From Hyphomicrobium sp. (GTDB taxonomy: Bacteria; Pseudomonadota; Alphaproteobacteria; Rhizobiales; Hyphomicrobiaceae): DNA of 62,153 bases. Under the pieces are notes generated by a model, which was not told where the DNA came from, made no database searches, and worked only from the letters and a program-made list of their open reading frames with translations. Below are positions 44,287-52,814 of this stretch, piece after piece. The stretch spans positions 1-62,153 of the forward strand of contig PERT01000014.1 of assembly GCA_002928955.1 (NCBI GenBank), written 5' to 3'. Position 1 is the first letter of the stretch. Each line of letters starts with the position of its first letter. Position numbers and translations under genes: made by a program.

Positions 44287-45992
44287 CACGCACCATTGTT
44301 TTTTTGTTTGCGATTGCCACGTGGGCTTCAGCAGCGATCGCCGGCCCCGGTCACGACCACGGCGGCGGCGAAGCGGCCCAGCCCACGGCAGAAATTCCTC
44401 GTATCGAGAGCGTCACCGCTGACATCGAGCTGGTTGCCACGGCCGAAGGCCACAAGCTGACCATCTTTCTCGATGCGCCGGTCACCAACGAGCCGATCGA
44501 AGGTGCCAAGATCGTGGTCGAGGCCGACGGCAAGCACAAGGCCGAGGCCAAGCCGAAGGGCAATGGCGTCTATGAGCTGGAGGCCGACTGGGTCGATCAG
44601 CCCGGCGTCAAAGCTCTGGTGTTCACGGTTACGACGCCGACGATCACCGATCTGCTCAACGGCACGCTGGACATCCACGGTCCTGAGGTGGCTGCGAAGG
44701 CCGCGCCGCTCGACTTCAAGGCACTCCTGACGCGGATCGAGCTCTGGATCTGGAGCGCGATTGCAGCCGCACTCGGGTTCTTCCTGTCCTTCGCCTTCCG
44801 ACCTGCGCGAGCCCCGTTCGACGATCCGACGGCCGCTGCGGCCGACCCGGCGAAGAAGCCCTCGCCCAGGATTGTCGGCAAGGCGGCGGCATTAGCCCTC
44901 GCTTCCTGTGTTGCAATCGGCGCCTCTCTCGATCCCGCGCGCGCCGGCCCGGGGCATGATCATGGGGATGGGGGCGGTGCAGGTCCGACGGGCGGCAATG
45001 TTCCGCGCCGGCAAGCCGACGGCAGCGTGTTCATGCCCAAACCTGCGCAGCGGTTGTTGCGCATCCGCACGGCTTCGACCTCGAGCACGACGGCGCCGCA
45101 GTCGACCGAGCTTCTCGGGACGGTAATCTCCGATCCCAGGGCCTCGGGTCGCGTGCAGGCTCCGTTCGCGGGGCGCATCGAGGTCGACGACATCGAGATC
45201 GCTTTCGTCGGGCAGCGTGTCGCCAAGGGCGATGTGCTGGCCGGCCTCGTGCCGACCGTAAGCTCGGTCGAGCGCGGCTCGGTCGGACAGCAACTTGCCG
45301 AGCTCGATGGCAGCATCGCCCAGGCCGAACAGAAGGTCGCGCGACTGAGCAAGCTCGTCGGCAGCGTGCCGCAGGCTGATATCGATCAGGCACGCTCGGA
45401 GCTGAAATCCCTGCGCGAGCGCCGCACGGCGCTCTCCCCTTCGCTGTTCGGCAAGGAGAAGCTGCGGGCGCCTGTGGCCGGCATTATCGCCGCGGCCAAC
45501 GTACGCACCGGCCAAGTGGTCGATGCCCGCGAGGTGCTGTTCGAGATTGTCGATCCCGAGCGCCTGTGGATCGAGGCTGTCGGTTTTGCCTCGATCGACG
45601 AAAAGGCGATCACCGAAGCTCATGCCGTGGTGGCGCTAGGGCAGAGCGTGCCGCTCAAGTTCCTCGGCCGTGCGCCGGAACTGAAGCAGCAGTCGCTGCC
45701 GTTGCTGTTCAAGGTCGAGAATGTCGGGAAAGGCCTTTCGATCGGCCGGTCCGTCCCGGTGCTGGTGCAGGCGAAAGCCACGACGCCGGGGATCGTGCTG
45801 CCCGAGGCGGCGGTTGTTCGCGCCGCGAACGGTTTGCCTCAGGTCTGGGAAAAGCTAGGGCCAGAGAAGTTTGCCGCGAAGGCTGTCCGCACGGCGCCGC
45901 TCGACGGTCAGCGCGTGCTGGTCACGGACGGACTCACGAACGGGCAGCGCATCGTCGTCGACGGCGCCGAGTTCATAAATCAGGTGCGTTGA
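44283..45992 (+). CDS. RND adaptor with fused N-terminal Ig-like domain (copy 2)
   Basis: The 569-residue protein repeats the architecture of the protein at 34346-36034: signal peptide and GPGHDHGGG motif, Ig-like domain at about 45-145 (IELVATAEGHKLTIFLDAP, then GNGVYELEADW), membrane helix (LWIWSAIAAALGFFLSF), and an internal export-like stretch (ALALASCVAIGASLDPARA). A second HDHG lies after that. The membrane-fusion adaptor begins near 240. The repeated signal-like stretch makes it look like two secreted proteins joined in frame. It is followed by its permease after 8 bp. Confidence 0.85.
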   Translation: MTRTIVFLFAIATWASAAIAGPGHDHGGGEAAQPTAEIPRIESVTADIELVATAEGHKLTIFLDAPVTNEPIEGAKIVVEADGKHKAEAKPKGNGVYELEADWVDQPGVKALVFTVTTPTITDLLNGTLDIHGPEVAAKAAPLDFKALLTRIELWIWSAIAAALGFFLSFAFRPARAPFDDPTAAAADPAKKPSPRIVGKAAALALASCVAIGASLDPARAGPGHDHGDGGGAGPTGGNVPRRQADGSVFMPKPAQRLLRIRTASTSSTTAPQSTELLGTVISDPRASGRVQAPFAGRIEVDDIEIAFVGQRVAKGDVLAGLVPTVSSVERGSVGQQLAELDGSIAQAEQKVARLSKLVGSVPQADIDQARSELKSLRERRTALSPSLFGKEKLRAPVAGIIAAANVRTGQVVDAREVLFEIVDPERLWIEAVGFASIDEKAITEAHAVVALGQSVPLKFLGRAPELKQQSLPLLFKVENVGKGLSIGRSVPVLVQAKATTPGIVLPEAAVVRAANGLPQVWEKLGPEKFAAKAVRTAPLDGQRVLVTDGLTNGQRIVVDGAEFINQVR

Positions 45993-46000
45993 GGTTCTAC

Positions 46001-49000
46001 ATGTTCGACACAATCGTACGCGGTAGTCTCGCCAATCGCCTGTTCGTGCTGATCGGCGCGCTGATCGTGATGTTTTATGGCGCGGTGACGCTGATCAAGC
46101 TGCCGGTCGACGTATTCCCCGATCTCAATCGCCCGACGGTGACACTCATTGCGGAGGTCGAGGGGCTCGCCCCTGAAGAGGTGGAACTCCTCGTCACGAC
46201 ACCTATCGAAACGGCGATGAACGGGATGCCGGGTGTGACGCGTGTGCGTTCGGTCTCGGGCGTAGGTCTGTCGATCGTCTATATCGAGTTCAGCTGGCAG
46301 ACCGACATCTACCTCGCCCGTCAGCAGGTCGCCGAGCGACTGCAACTCGTGCGCGATCAGATGCCGGCCAACGTTCACGCGCAAATGGGTCCGATTTCGT
46401 CGGTGATGGGCGAGATCATGCTGATTGCCATGTCGAGCACGACCGAAAACGCGATGAAGCTGCGTGAGATCGCCGACTTCGTGGTGCGACGCCAGCTCTT
46501 GACCGTGCCTGGCGTCTCGCAGGTCGTCCCGATCGGCGGCGAAGTTCGGCAGTATCGCATCGTGCCGGACACGCGGCGGATGGCCAGCCTCGACGTGGAT
46601 TTCGAGGCCATCGAGAAATCGCTCAAATCTTTCGGCGCCAACACGGGCGGTGGTTTCGTCGACCAGCAGGCGCGCGAGTTCCTGATCCGCAACATCGGCC
46701 GCACGACCAAGATCGAGCATCTGCAGAACCTCGTCGTCGCCTACCGCAAAGGCCAGCCGGTGGTTCTTAGTCAGGTCGCGGAGGTCGACTTCGCCGCGCG
46801 CACCAAGCGCGGCGACGCTGGGCTTAATGGCGGGCCCGCCGTCATCCTGGCGGTTCAGAAGCAGCCCTCCGGCGACACCGTCACGATCACCAAGGAGATC
46901 GAGCGCATGCTGCCGGAGCTGCAGCGCGTGATGCCCCAGGGCGTCAAGGTCACCGACGTCCAGTTCCGGCAGGCGACCTTCATCGAGACCTCGATCTCGA
47001 ACGTCAAGAAGGTGCTGATCGAGGCGCTCGTGGTCGTCACGCTCGTGTTGTTCGCCTTCCTGCTCAACTGGCAGACGACCTTCATCTCGCTGATGGCCAT
47101 CCCTTTGTCCGTCATGATGACGGTCATCGTGTTTCAGCTCTTCGGCCTGTCGATCAACACTATGACACTGGGCGGGCTTGCCATCGCCATCGGCGCGCTG
47201 GTCGACGACGCTGTGGTCGGTGTCGAGAACATATACCGGCGCCTTAAGCAGCACCGGGCCGCAGCCGGTCATGATCATCGCACTACGCTTGAAGTGGTGG
47301 CCGCCGCGACCAACGAAGTACGATCGGGCATCCTTTACGCGACGGCGATCATCATCTTCGTCTTTATCCCGCTGTTTGCGCTGTCCGGCATCGAAGGCCG
47401 GTTGTTCGCGCCACTCGGCGTCGCCTTCATCGTCTCGATCCTGGCGAGCCTCCTGGTCTCGATCACCGTAACACCGGTGCTCTCGTATTGGCTCATTCCG
47501 CGCATGAAGCATCTGGCGGAGCACGAGAGTCCCGTGGTGCGCGTACTGAAGCGCTGGCAGGAGCGTGGCCTGAAGTGGTGCTTCGACCGCCCGACGTTTG
47601 TCGTGGGATTTCCCATTGCAGCAGTCGCTGCGGCTGCATTCTTCGCGACACTGCTGCCGCGCGCCTTCCTGCCATCCTTCAACGAGGGCACGGTTCTGGT
47701 CAGCGTGATTCTGCAGCCGGGGATCAGCCTCGCCGAGAGCGACCGCATCGGACGTATCGCCGAGAAGATCGTGATGGAGGTGCCGGAGGTGCATTCGGTC
47801 GGACGGCGCACGGGCCGCGCCGAGCTCGACGAGCACGCGGAAGGCGTCCACAACAGCGAGCTGGATGTCGACTTGAAGCGCTCGGAACGCTCGCGCGAGG
47901 AGGTGCTCGCCGACATCCGCAACCGCCTGACCGTGTTGCCCGCCAGCATCATCGTCGGCCAGCCTATCGCCCATCGCTTGGACCACATGCTGTCCGGCGT
48001 GCGCGCACAACTGGCACTAAAAATCTACGGCGATGACTTCGACACGTTGCTCGCCCTTGCCGCCGAATTCGAGCGGAGGCTGAAGGGCATCCCTAGTGTG
48101 GTCGACCTGCAGACCGAGAAGCAGGTCCGCATCCCGCAGCTTCAGGTTCGGGTCAACTATGACGCCGCCGTGCGCTACGGCCTCACGCCTGCCGCCGTCA
48201 CAGAGGCACTCGAAACATTGTCAAACGGCCGCGTCGTATCACAGATCATCGACGAGAGCCGCCGCTTCGATGTCGTGCTTCGTCTTGCCGACCGCGATCG
48301 CACCACGCGCGCTTTGGCGGACTTGCTGGTCGAGACGCCAGCGGGGCGGGTTCCACTGAAGACCTTTGCCGAGATCATCGAGACTGACGGCCCCAACCAG
48401 GTGCAGCGCGAGGATGGCCGTCGCAGAATCGCGGTGTTTGCCAACACCGACGGATCGGACATGGCCGCCATCGTCTCCGGCATCCGCCGCGAGATCGAAG
48501 CCACCAAGCTGCCGCAAGGCTACTTCACGCGGCTCGAAGGACAGTTCCAGGCCCAGGAGCAGGCGTCGCAGCTCATCGCCGCGCTGTCCCTGATCTCACT
48601 GCTGTTGATCTTCGTCGTGCTCTACTCGCGCTACAAGTCGGCGATCCTCGCCCTTATCATCATGGGAAACGTGCCGCTCGCGCTCATCGGCAGCGTCATC
48701 GCTCTGATGATCGCCGGCCAGCCATTCTCGGTTGCGAGCGCCATCGGATTCATCACGCTTACCGGAATCGCCACGCGCAACGGCATTCTCAAGATCAGCC
48801 ACTACATAAACCTCGTGCTGTTCGAGGGTGAGCAGTTCGGGCGCCGCATGATCATTCGCGGCACGCTGGAGCGTCTGACGCCCGTGCTGATGACTGCGCT
48901 CGCGGCGGGAATCGCATTGGTTCCGTTGATGATCGGCGCCGACGAGCCCGGCAAGGAGCTGCTCAATCCCGTCGCGATCACGATTTTCGGCGGCCTCGTC

Positions 49001-49117
49001 AGTGCGACCCTGCTCGATGCCTTCCTGACACCGACCCTGTTCCTCCTGTTCGGCCGTAAGCCGCTCGAAGAGCTGCAGCAGACCGAGGGAGAACTCGCTC
49101 ACGCCGAAGCCTTCTAG
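46001..49117 (+). CDS. Heavy-metal-type RND efflux permease (copy 2)
   Basis: The 1038-residue pump is the closest relative in the window of the one at 36045-39191. It shares [48 protein letters not shown] and [14 protein letters not shown]. The CusA Met triad is absent. I start at ATG 46001 (FDTIVRGSLANRLFV), 8 bp after the adaptor stop; the open frame runs upstream through the adaptor gene and is a shadow there. It completes a full efflux set with the TolC and adaptor genes before it. The metal exported is not determined by sequence. Confidence 0.9.
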   Translation: MFDTIVRGSLANRLFVLIGALIVMFYGAVTLIKLPVDVFPDLNRPTVTLIAEVEGLAPEEVELLVTTPIETAMNGMPGVTRVRSVSGVGLSIVYIEFSWQTDIYLARQQVAERLQLVRDQMPANVHAQMGPISSVMGEIMLIAMSSTTENAMKLREIADFVVRRQLLTVPGVSQVVPIGGEVRQYRIVPDTRRMASLDVDFEAIEKSLKSFGANTGGGFVDQQAREFLIRNIGRTTKIEHLQNLVVAYRKGQPVVLSQVAEVDFAARTKRGDAGLNGGPAVILAVQKQPSGDTVTITKEIERMLPELQRVMPQGVKVTDVQFRQATFIETSISNVKKVLIEALVVVTLVLFAFLLNWQTTFISLMAIPLSVMMTVIVFQLFGLSINTMTLGGLAIAIGALVDDAVVGVENIYRRLKQHRAAAGHDHRTTLEVVAAATNEVRSGILYATAIIIFVFIPLFALSGIEGRLFAPLGVAFIVSILASLLVSITVTPVLSYWLIPRMKHLAEHESPVVRVLKRWQERGLKWCFDRPTFVVGFPIAAVAAAAFFATLLPRAFLPSFNEGTVLVSVILQPGISLAESDRIGRIAEKIVMEVPEVHSVGRRTGRAELDEHAEGVHNSELDVDLKRSERSREEVLADIRNRLTVLPASIIVGQPIAHRLDHMLSGVRAQLALKIYGDDFDTLLALAAEFERRLKGIPSVVDLQTEKQVRIPQLQVRVNYDAAVRYGLTPAAVTEALETLSNGRVVSQIIDESRRFDVVLRLADRDRTTRALADLLVETPAGRVPLKTFAEIIETDGPNQVQREDGRRRIAVFANTDGSDMAAIVSGIRREIEATKLPQGYFTRLEGQFQAQEQASQLIAALSLISLLLIFVVLYSRYKSAILALIIMGNVPLALIGSVIALMIAGQPFSVASAIGFITLTGIATRNGILKISHYINLVLFEGEQFGRRMIIRGTLERLTPVLMTALAAGIALVPLMIGADEPGKELLNPVAITIFGGLVSATLLDAFLTPTLFLLFGRKPLEELQQTEGELAHAEAF

Positions 49118-49142
49118 ACCTCAGCAACCAAAGGAGTCCTGC

Positions 49143-49520
49143 ATGTTGAGAAAGCTCGTGCTCACTGCCGCCATCGTTGCAGCAACGGCCGCTGGCGCGC
49201 TCGCCGCCGGTGACCACAAGGGTAAGAACGGTGGCAAAGTGGTCGAGAGCGGCCATCATCATCTGGAGCTGGTCGCTGCCGACGGCTCGCTCACCCTCTA
49301 CGTGCGCGATGAGGCCGATAAGCCAGAAGATGTCGCTAAGGCAAAGGCTTCAGCCACAGTCCTTGCAGACGGCAAGACCGAGGCAGTCGAGCTTCAGCCG
49401 GCTGCCGGTGGCGTGTTCAACGGCAAGGGCAGCTTCAAGGCCGCTAAGGGCGCAACCGTCGTGATCACGCTGACCATGCCCGACCACAAGCCCGAACAGG
49501 CCCGGTTCAAGCTGGATTGA
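49143..49520 (+). CDS. Small periplasmic protein of efflux cassette (copy 2)
   Basis: The 125-residue product has a signal peptide (ending near GALAAGDHKG) and one beta-rich domain with an early His cluster (VESGHHHLELVAADG) and a Lys-rich end. It is the counterpart of the protein at 39217-39594, of equal length and in the same position after the permease gene. AAAGGAG precedes the start. The His triplet suggests metal contact. It closes the second cassette. Confidence 0.75.
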   Translation: MLRKLVLTAAIVAATAAGALAAGDHKGKNGGKVVESGHHHLELVAADGSLTLYVRDEADKPEDVAKAKASATVLADGKTEAVELQPAAGGVFNGKGSFKAAKGATVVITLTMPDHKPEQARFKLD

Positions 49521-49587
49521 TCTGACCCAAAGGCCCTGGTCGCCCCCGAGCCAATTGGGAGCGACCAGGTCAGCAACGGAGCCCTTC

Positions 49588-49845
49588 ATGCGAAAACCGC
49601 TCATTCCCCTCTTGGCAGCGACACTTATCTCGGTATCAGCGATCAAGGAAGGCAGTGCTCACGAACTGCCGTGGCGGGCGGGAGAGCCTCGTCGCGTGCC
49701 CTTCGGTTCGTGTGCCAAGGGCCCCTGCATGTACATGGCTGACTGGTCAACATCGCGACCCCATTGCCATGTCGAAGGCAGAGTTGTTCGTGAGAAGACC
49801 GACTGTGAACGATACGGCCGCCCATGGCAGATCGGGACGCGGTGA
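49588..49845 (+). CDS. Small secreted Cys protein
   Basis: The 85-residue product starts at ATG 49588 after ACGGAG. A short signal peptide (RKPLIPLLAATLISVSAI) precedes a mature domain with FGSCAKGPCMYMADW, HCHVEGR and KTDCERYG. The Cys, His and Trp pattern could form a small disulfide-linked or metal-binding fold; I do not recognise a family. It lies 67 bp after the last efflux-cassette gene and may be the end of that operon. A frame start at 49555 has no signal peptide at its N-terminus. Confidence 0.55.
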   Translation: MRKPLIPLLAATLISVSAIKEGSAHELPWRAGEPRRVPFGSCAKGPCMYMADWSTSRPHCHVEGRVVREKTDCERYGRPWQIGTR

Positions 49846-49858
49846 TCATGTACGGTCA

Positions 49859-50038
49859 ATGACATCAATCGATATCTGCTCCGATGGCAAAGGCAATCCC
49901 TTCATCTGCTCAGCGCACGTGACCAATCAGATGGCGCAGATTGCAGGCGATTTCGAGAAAGGGGAAGCGGACGGATCGGTTGACGCCCTCGATGTGATTG
50001 CGCGCGCAGCGAAGGCGTGGTTCCGGTTGGGAGTGTAG
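49859..50038 (+). CDS. Possible 59-residue hypothetical protein
   Basis: A frame from ATG 49859 reads TSIDICSDGKGNPFICSAHV, followed by a helical acidic segment (QIAGDFEKGEADGSVDALDVIARAAKAWF). The composition is protein-like, with DGKGNP resembling a turn. I see no strong ribosome-binding site, and the frame extends upstream, so the true start is uncertain. No family recognised. It is 13 bp after the secreted Cys protein on the same strand. Confidence 0.35.
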   Translation: MTSIDICSDGKGNPFICSAHVTNQMAQIAGDFEKGEADGSVDALDVIARAAKAWFRLGV

Positions 50039-50316
50039 TTCCGCCTCAAACCGACCTGTGGCTTCCACCGCTACCGTTCTCATATGCCCGATTATGCGAA
50101 TCACGGACCGGCACGCGCTGCACAGCGAGCCTTGAGCTAGCCGCTGATCGATCGGCGCGAGGATTTCTGGGATTTGCACTCGGCCGTGACACGAGCGCTA
50201 CACTCGCGCGATCTGGCCTGTGATCAGAGAGCGGCTTCCTCTGGCGAAATCCCCTCGTGTCCGTATGCTGCGCAAGATCGCAGCCAATCCCAGTAGCATT
50301 GCAGGTGAGCCAAATT
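50039..50316. promoter_or_regulatory. Upstream region of AAA/radical-SAM/helicase operon
   Basis: No gene seen in these 278 bases. TTGCAC near 50175 and TACACT near 50200 could form a weak promoter with an overlong 19-bp spacer. A short region GCAGGTGAG before 50317 is the likely ribosome-binding site. No operator repeat stands out. Confidence 0.3.
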
Positions 50317-52158
50317 ATGCCGCAAGATTTCGACAAGCCACGCTGGTTACGCGACCTCGTCCGCTTCTTGCCATTGAAAAGCCAGTTCGTGCTCTCTGGC
50401 AATGTTCGCGATCTGCAGATCGCACAGGGTGTAGGCGGGGGACACCAGCCGGTTCAACTCGTACACGCGATCCATCTCGAGCTTCAGACGCAGGGCTACG
50501 GTGCGACCGTTGTGTACGATCTCGTGACCGGCTTTCGCGCGTTCGGTACGACCGAAGCCGAGGTTGCGGCGGGTCGGCAGGTGCTTCAACGATTGAACCT
50601 CACGCTCGACGCGGCTGGCAACGCGCCGGCAGGTCCCGCCGTACTGCAGGACGTGCTGGCCCGCTTCGTCGCGCTCGACGGAGCGCCGATCGCGCTGGTG
50701 ATCGACTTCGCCTCGCGCCTCCTGGTGCGCACCGATCTGCCGAGCGAGGTCGAGCAGCGACTATTTGCACATGCGCTCGTGCACGCGCACCGGGCAAGCG
50801 CGCGTCCCGTCGGGCCGAACCGGACGCCGGCCTTCAATACCGTGCTGTGGATCGTCGAGCGTGAGGGCAGCCTGCCGGACTGGCTGACGATCGATAACCC
50901 GCGCGTGCGCTCCATGCCGATCGCCAAGCCGGACCGCGACGCGCGCCGTGTGCTGGCGCCATCTCTGCTACGACATATGCCGCAGGGGATAGACCTGCCC
51001 GCCGAGCAGATTGCCATGCTCGAACGGGAGTTCGTCGATCAGACCGAGGGGCTTCTGCTCCTGGATCTGACGGCGATATCACAGCTGGCGCGGCGCGAAG
51101 GCATCGCCGTGACCAAGGTCACCGACGCGGTGCGTCATTACAAGATCGGCGTGACCGAGGACCCGTGGTCTAAAATCCCGCGCGATGCCATCCAGAACGG
51201 GCATGCGACGGTCGCAAAGCGCGTCAAAGGCCAGGACCACGCTGTCGTGCATCTGCTCGACATCATCAAGCGTGCCGTGACAGGCGTCGGCGGCCAGCGG
51301 CGCGGCGGCCGGCCCCGCGGCGTTGCCTTCCTTGCCGGCCCGACCGGCGTGGGCAAGACTGAGCTGGCAAAGTCGATCACGGAGCTTCTCTTCAACGACG
51401 AGAGTGCCTACATCCGGTTCGACATGTCGGAATTCAGCGCCGAGCACGCGGACCAGCGCCTGATCGGCGCGCCACCCGGCTACATCGGCTACGACGCAGG
51501 CGGCGAGCTGACCAACGCAATCAGGGAACGCCCGTTCAGCGTCGTACTGTTCGACGAGATCGAAAAGGCGCATCCGCGCATTCTCGACAAGTTCCTTCAG
51601 GTGCTCGACGATGGCGTGCTCACCTCGGGTCGCGGCGAGCGCGTCTATTTTTCGGAAGCTCTGATCCTGTTCACGTCGAATCTCGGCATCTACAAGGTCG
51701 GCGCCGACGGCGAGCGCGTCGCCAACGTGATACCTAGCGACGACTTCGAGACGGTACGCGGCAAGGTCCGCGCCGAGATCGACCGCCACTTCAAACAGGT
51801 CATCAACCGGCCCGAACTGCTCAACCGGATGGGTGAGAACATCATCGTCTTCGACTTCATCCGCGAGGACATCGCGCACGAGATACTTGACGGCATGATT
51901 GCTGCCACACTTGGCGATCTTGCACGACAGGATATTGCAATCACGCTTGCTCAGGATGTGCGGCACGCCCTGGAGGGTATGTGTCTCGCTGACCTGTCGA
52001 ATGGGGGCCGCGGCATCCGCAATCGCGTCGAAGCGCATCTCGTCAATCCGCTGGCACGCTTGATGTTCGAGAGAGGAGTCGGGCCAGGCACCCACCTGTC
52101 GATCACGGGTATCGAACCCGGGAAGGTCACGCGTCTCGTGGCCAGGGGCCGAGCATGA
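50317..52158 (+). CDS. ClpB-like AAA+ ATPase with degenerate first module
   Basis: The 613-residue protein has two AAA-like parts. The first (about 15-240) lacks a Walker A but keeps FVLSGNVRDLQ, a Walker-B-like ALVIDFA near residue 130 and a late IAKPDRDARR segment; it looks inactive. The second (about 300-600) is like the D2 ring of ClpB: Walker A GPTGVGKT (341-348), pore loop GYIGYDAGGE, Walker B VVLFDEIEKAH (D413, E414), sensor FTSNLG, and RPELLNRMGENIIVF. No Clp N-domain is seen. It should unfold or remodel a protein partner. It begins the four-gene operon and overlaps the next gene by 4 bases. Confidence 0.88.
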   Translation: MPQDFDKPRWLRDLVRFLPLKSQFVLSGNVRDLQIAQGVGGGHQPVQLVHAIHLELQTQGYGATVVYDLVTGFRAFGTTEAEVAAGRQVLQRLNLTLDAAGNAPAGPAVLQDVLARFVALDGAPIALVIDFASRLLVRTDLPSEVEQRLFAHALVHAHRASARPVGPNRTPAFNTVLWIVEREGSLPDWLTIDNPRVRSMPIAKPDRDARRVLAPSLLRHMPQGIDLPAEQIAMLEREFVDQTEGLLLLDLTAISQLARREGIAVTKVTDAVRHYKIGVTEDPWSKIPRDAIQNGHATVAKRVKGQDHAVVHLLDIIKRAVTGVGGQRRGGRPRGVAFLAGPTGVGKTELAKSITELLFNDESAYIRFDMSEFSAEHADQRLIGAPPGYIGYDAGGELTNAIRERPFSVVLFDEIEKAHPRILDKFLQVLDDGVLTSGRGERVYFSEALILFTSNLGIYKVGADGERVANVIPSDDFETVRGKVRAEIDRHFKQVINRPELLNRMGENIIVFDFIREDIAHEILDGMIAATLGDLARQDIAITLAQDVRHALEGMCLADLSNGGRGIRNRVEAHLVNPLARLMFERGVGPGTHLSITGIEPGKVTRLVARGRA

Positions 52159-52814
52159 CCACCATTGCCCTCTCGCGCATCCATTTCCCGGTGACGACAC
52201 TGGGGCCCGGGCGACGGCTCGGGATTTGGCTGCAAGGGTGCTCGATCCGCTGCCCTGGTTGCATTTCGGCTGATACCTGGGCGACCGGGCGCGGCGTCGT
52301 CGAGCTGTCGCAGTTGATGGCGCGATTGGAGCCGCGGCTTGGAGCTGCCGATGGCGTGACCATTTCGGGCGGCGAGCCGTTCGACCAGCCGGAGGCACTG
52401 CGCGCGCTGCTCACTGCCTTACGTGCGCGAACGGCGGCCGACATTCTCGTCTACAGCGGTCATCCCTACGAGACAATCTCGCACTTGATAGATGGGATGC
52501 CGGGCCTCATAGACGCGTTGATCAGTGATCCCTATATCGCAGATGGCCCCCAGACGCTGGCCCTGCGCGGCAGCGACAACCAGCGCCTGCATTGTCTGAC
52601 GCCTTTGGGCGCGGCGCGTTTCGGGGCACTTGCCAATGCGCCAGTGGTGGATCGTGCGCTTGACGTGATGTTCGACGACGACGGCAGCGTTTGGCTCGCC
52701 GGTATTCCGCGTCGTGGCGACTGGGAGCGGCTGCAGCGACAATTGCTGGCGCGAGGGGTGGTGTTGGCGACGAGCATGGACGCATCTGAGAAGAGGGGTG
52801 GCGGGGAGGCATGA
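52155..52814 (+). CDS. Small radical-SAM activase-like protein
   Basis: The 219-residue protein has CX3CX2C at Cys29, Cys33 and Cys36 (GCSIRCPGC) for the 4Fe-4S cluster. SAM contact follows in TISGGEPFDQPEAL. It resembles NrdG/pyruvate-formate-lyase activating enzymes, which make a glycyl radical on a partner. No glycyl-radical enzyme is in the window. After about residue 110 it carries a non-standard tail (GPQTLALRGSDNQRLHCL, VWLAGIPRRGDWERLQ). It overlaps both neighbours by 4 bases, so it is tied to the AAA+ protein and the helicase in translation. Confidence 0.88.
   Translation: MTTIALSRIHFPVTTLGPGRRLGIWLQGCSIRCPGCISADTWATGRGVVELSQLMARLEPRLGAADGVTISGGEPFDQPEALRALLTALRARTAADILVYSGHPYETISHLIDGMPGLIDALISDPYIADGPQTLALRGSDNQRLHCLTPLGAARFGALANAPVVDRALDVMFDDDGSVWLAGIPRRGDWERLQRQLLARGVVLATSMDASEKRGGGEA

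Noticed and set aside
45980-48010. 676-codon open frame on the minus strand
   Set aside because: It is antisense to the second fused-adaptor cassette's RND permease, with the same biased composition as the other shadows.
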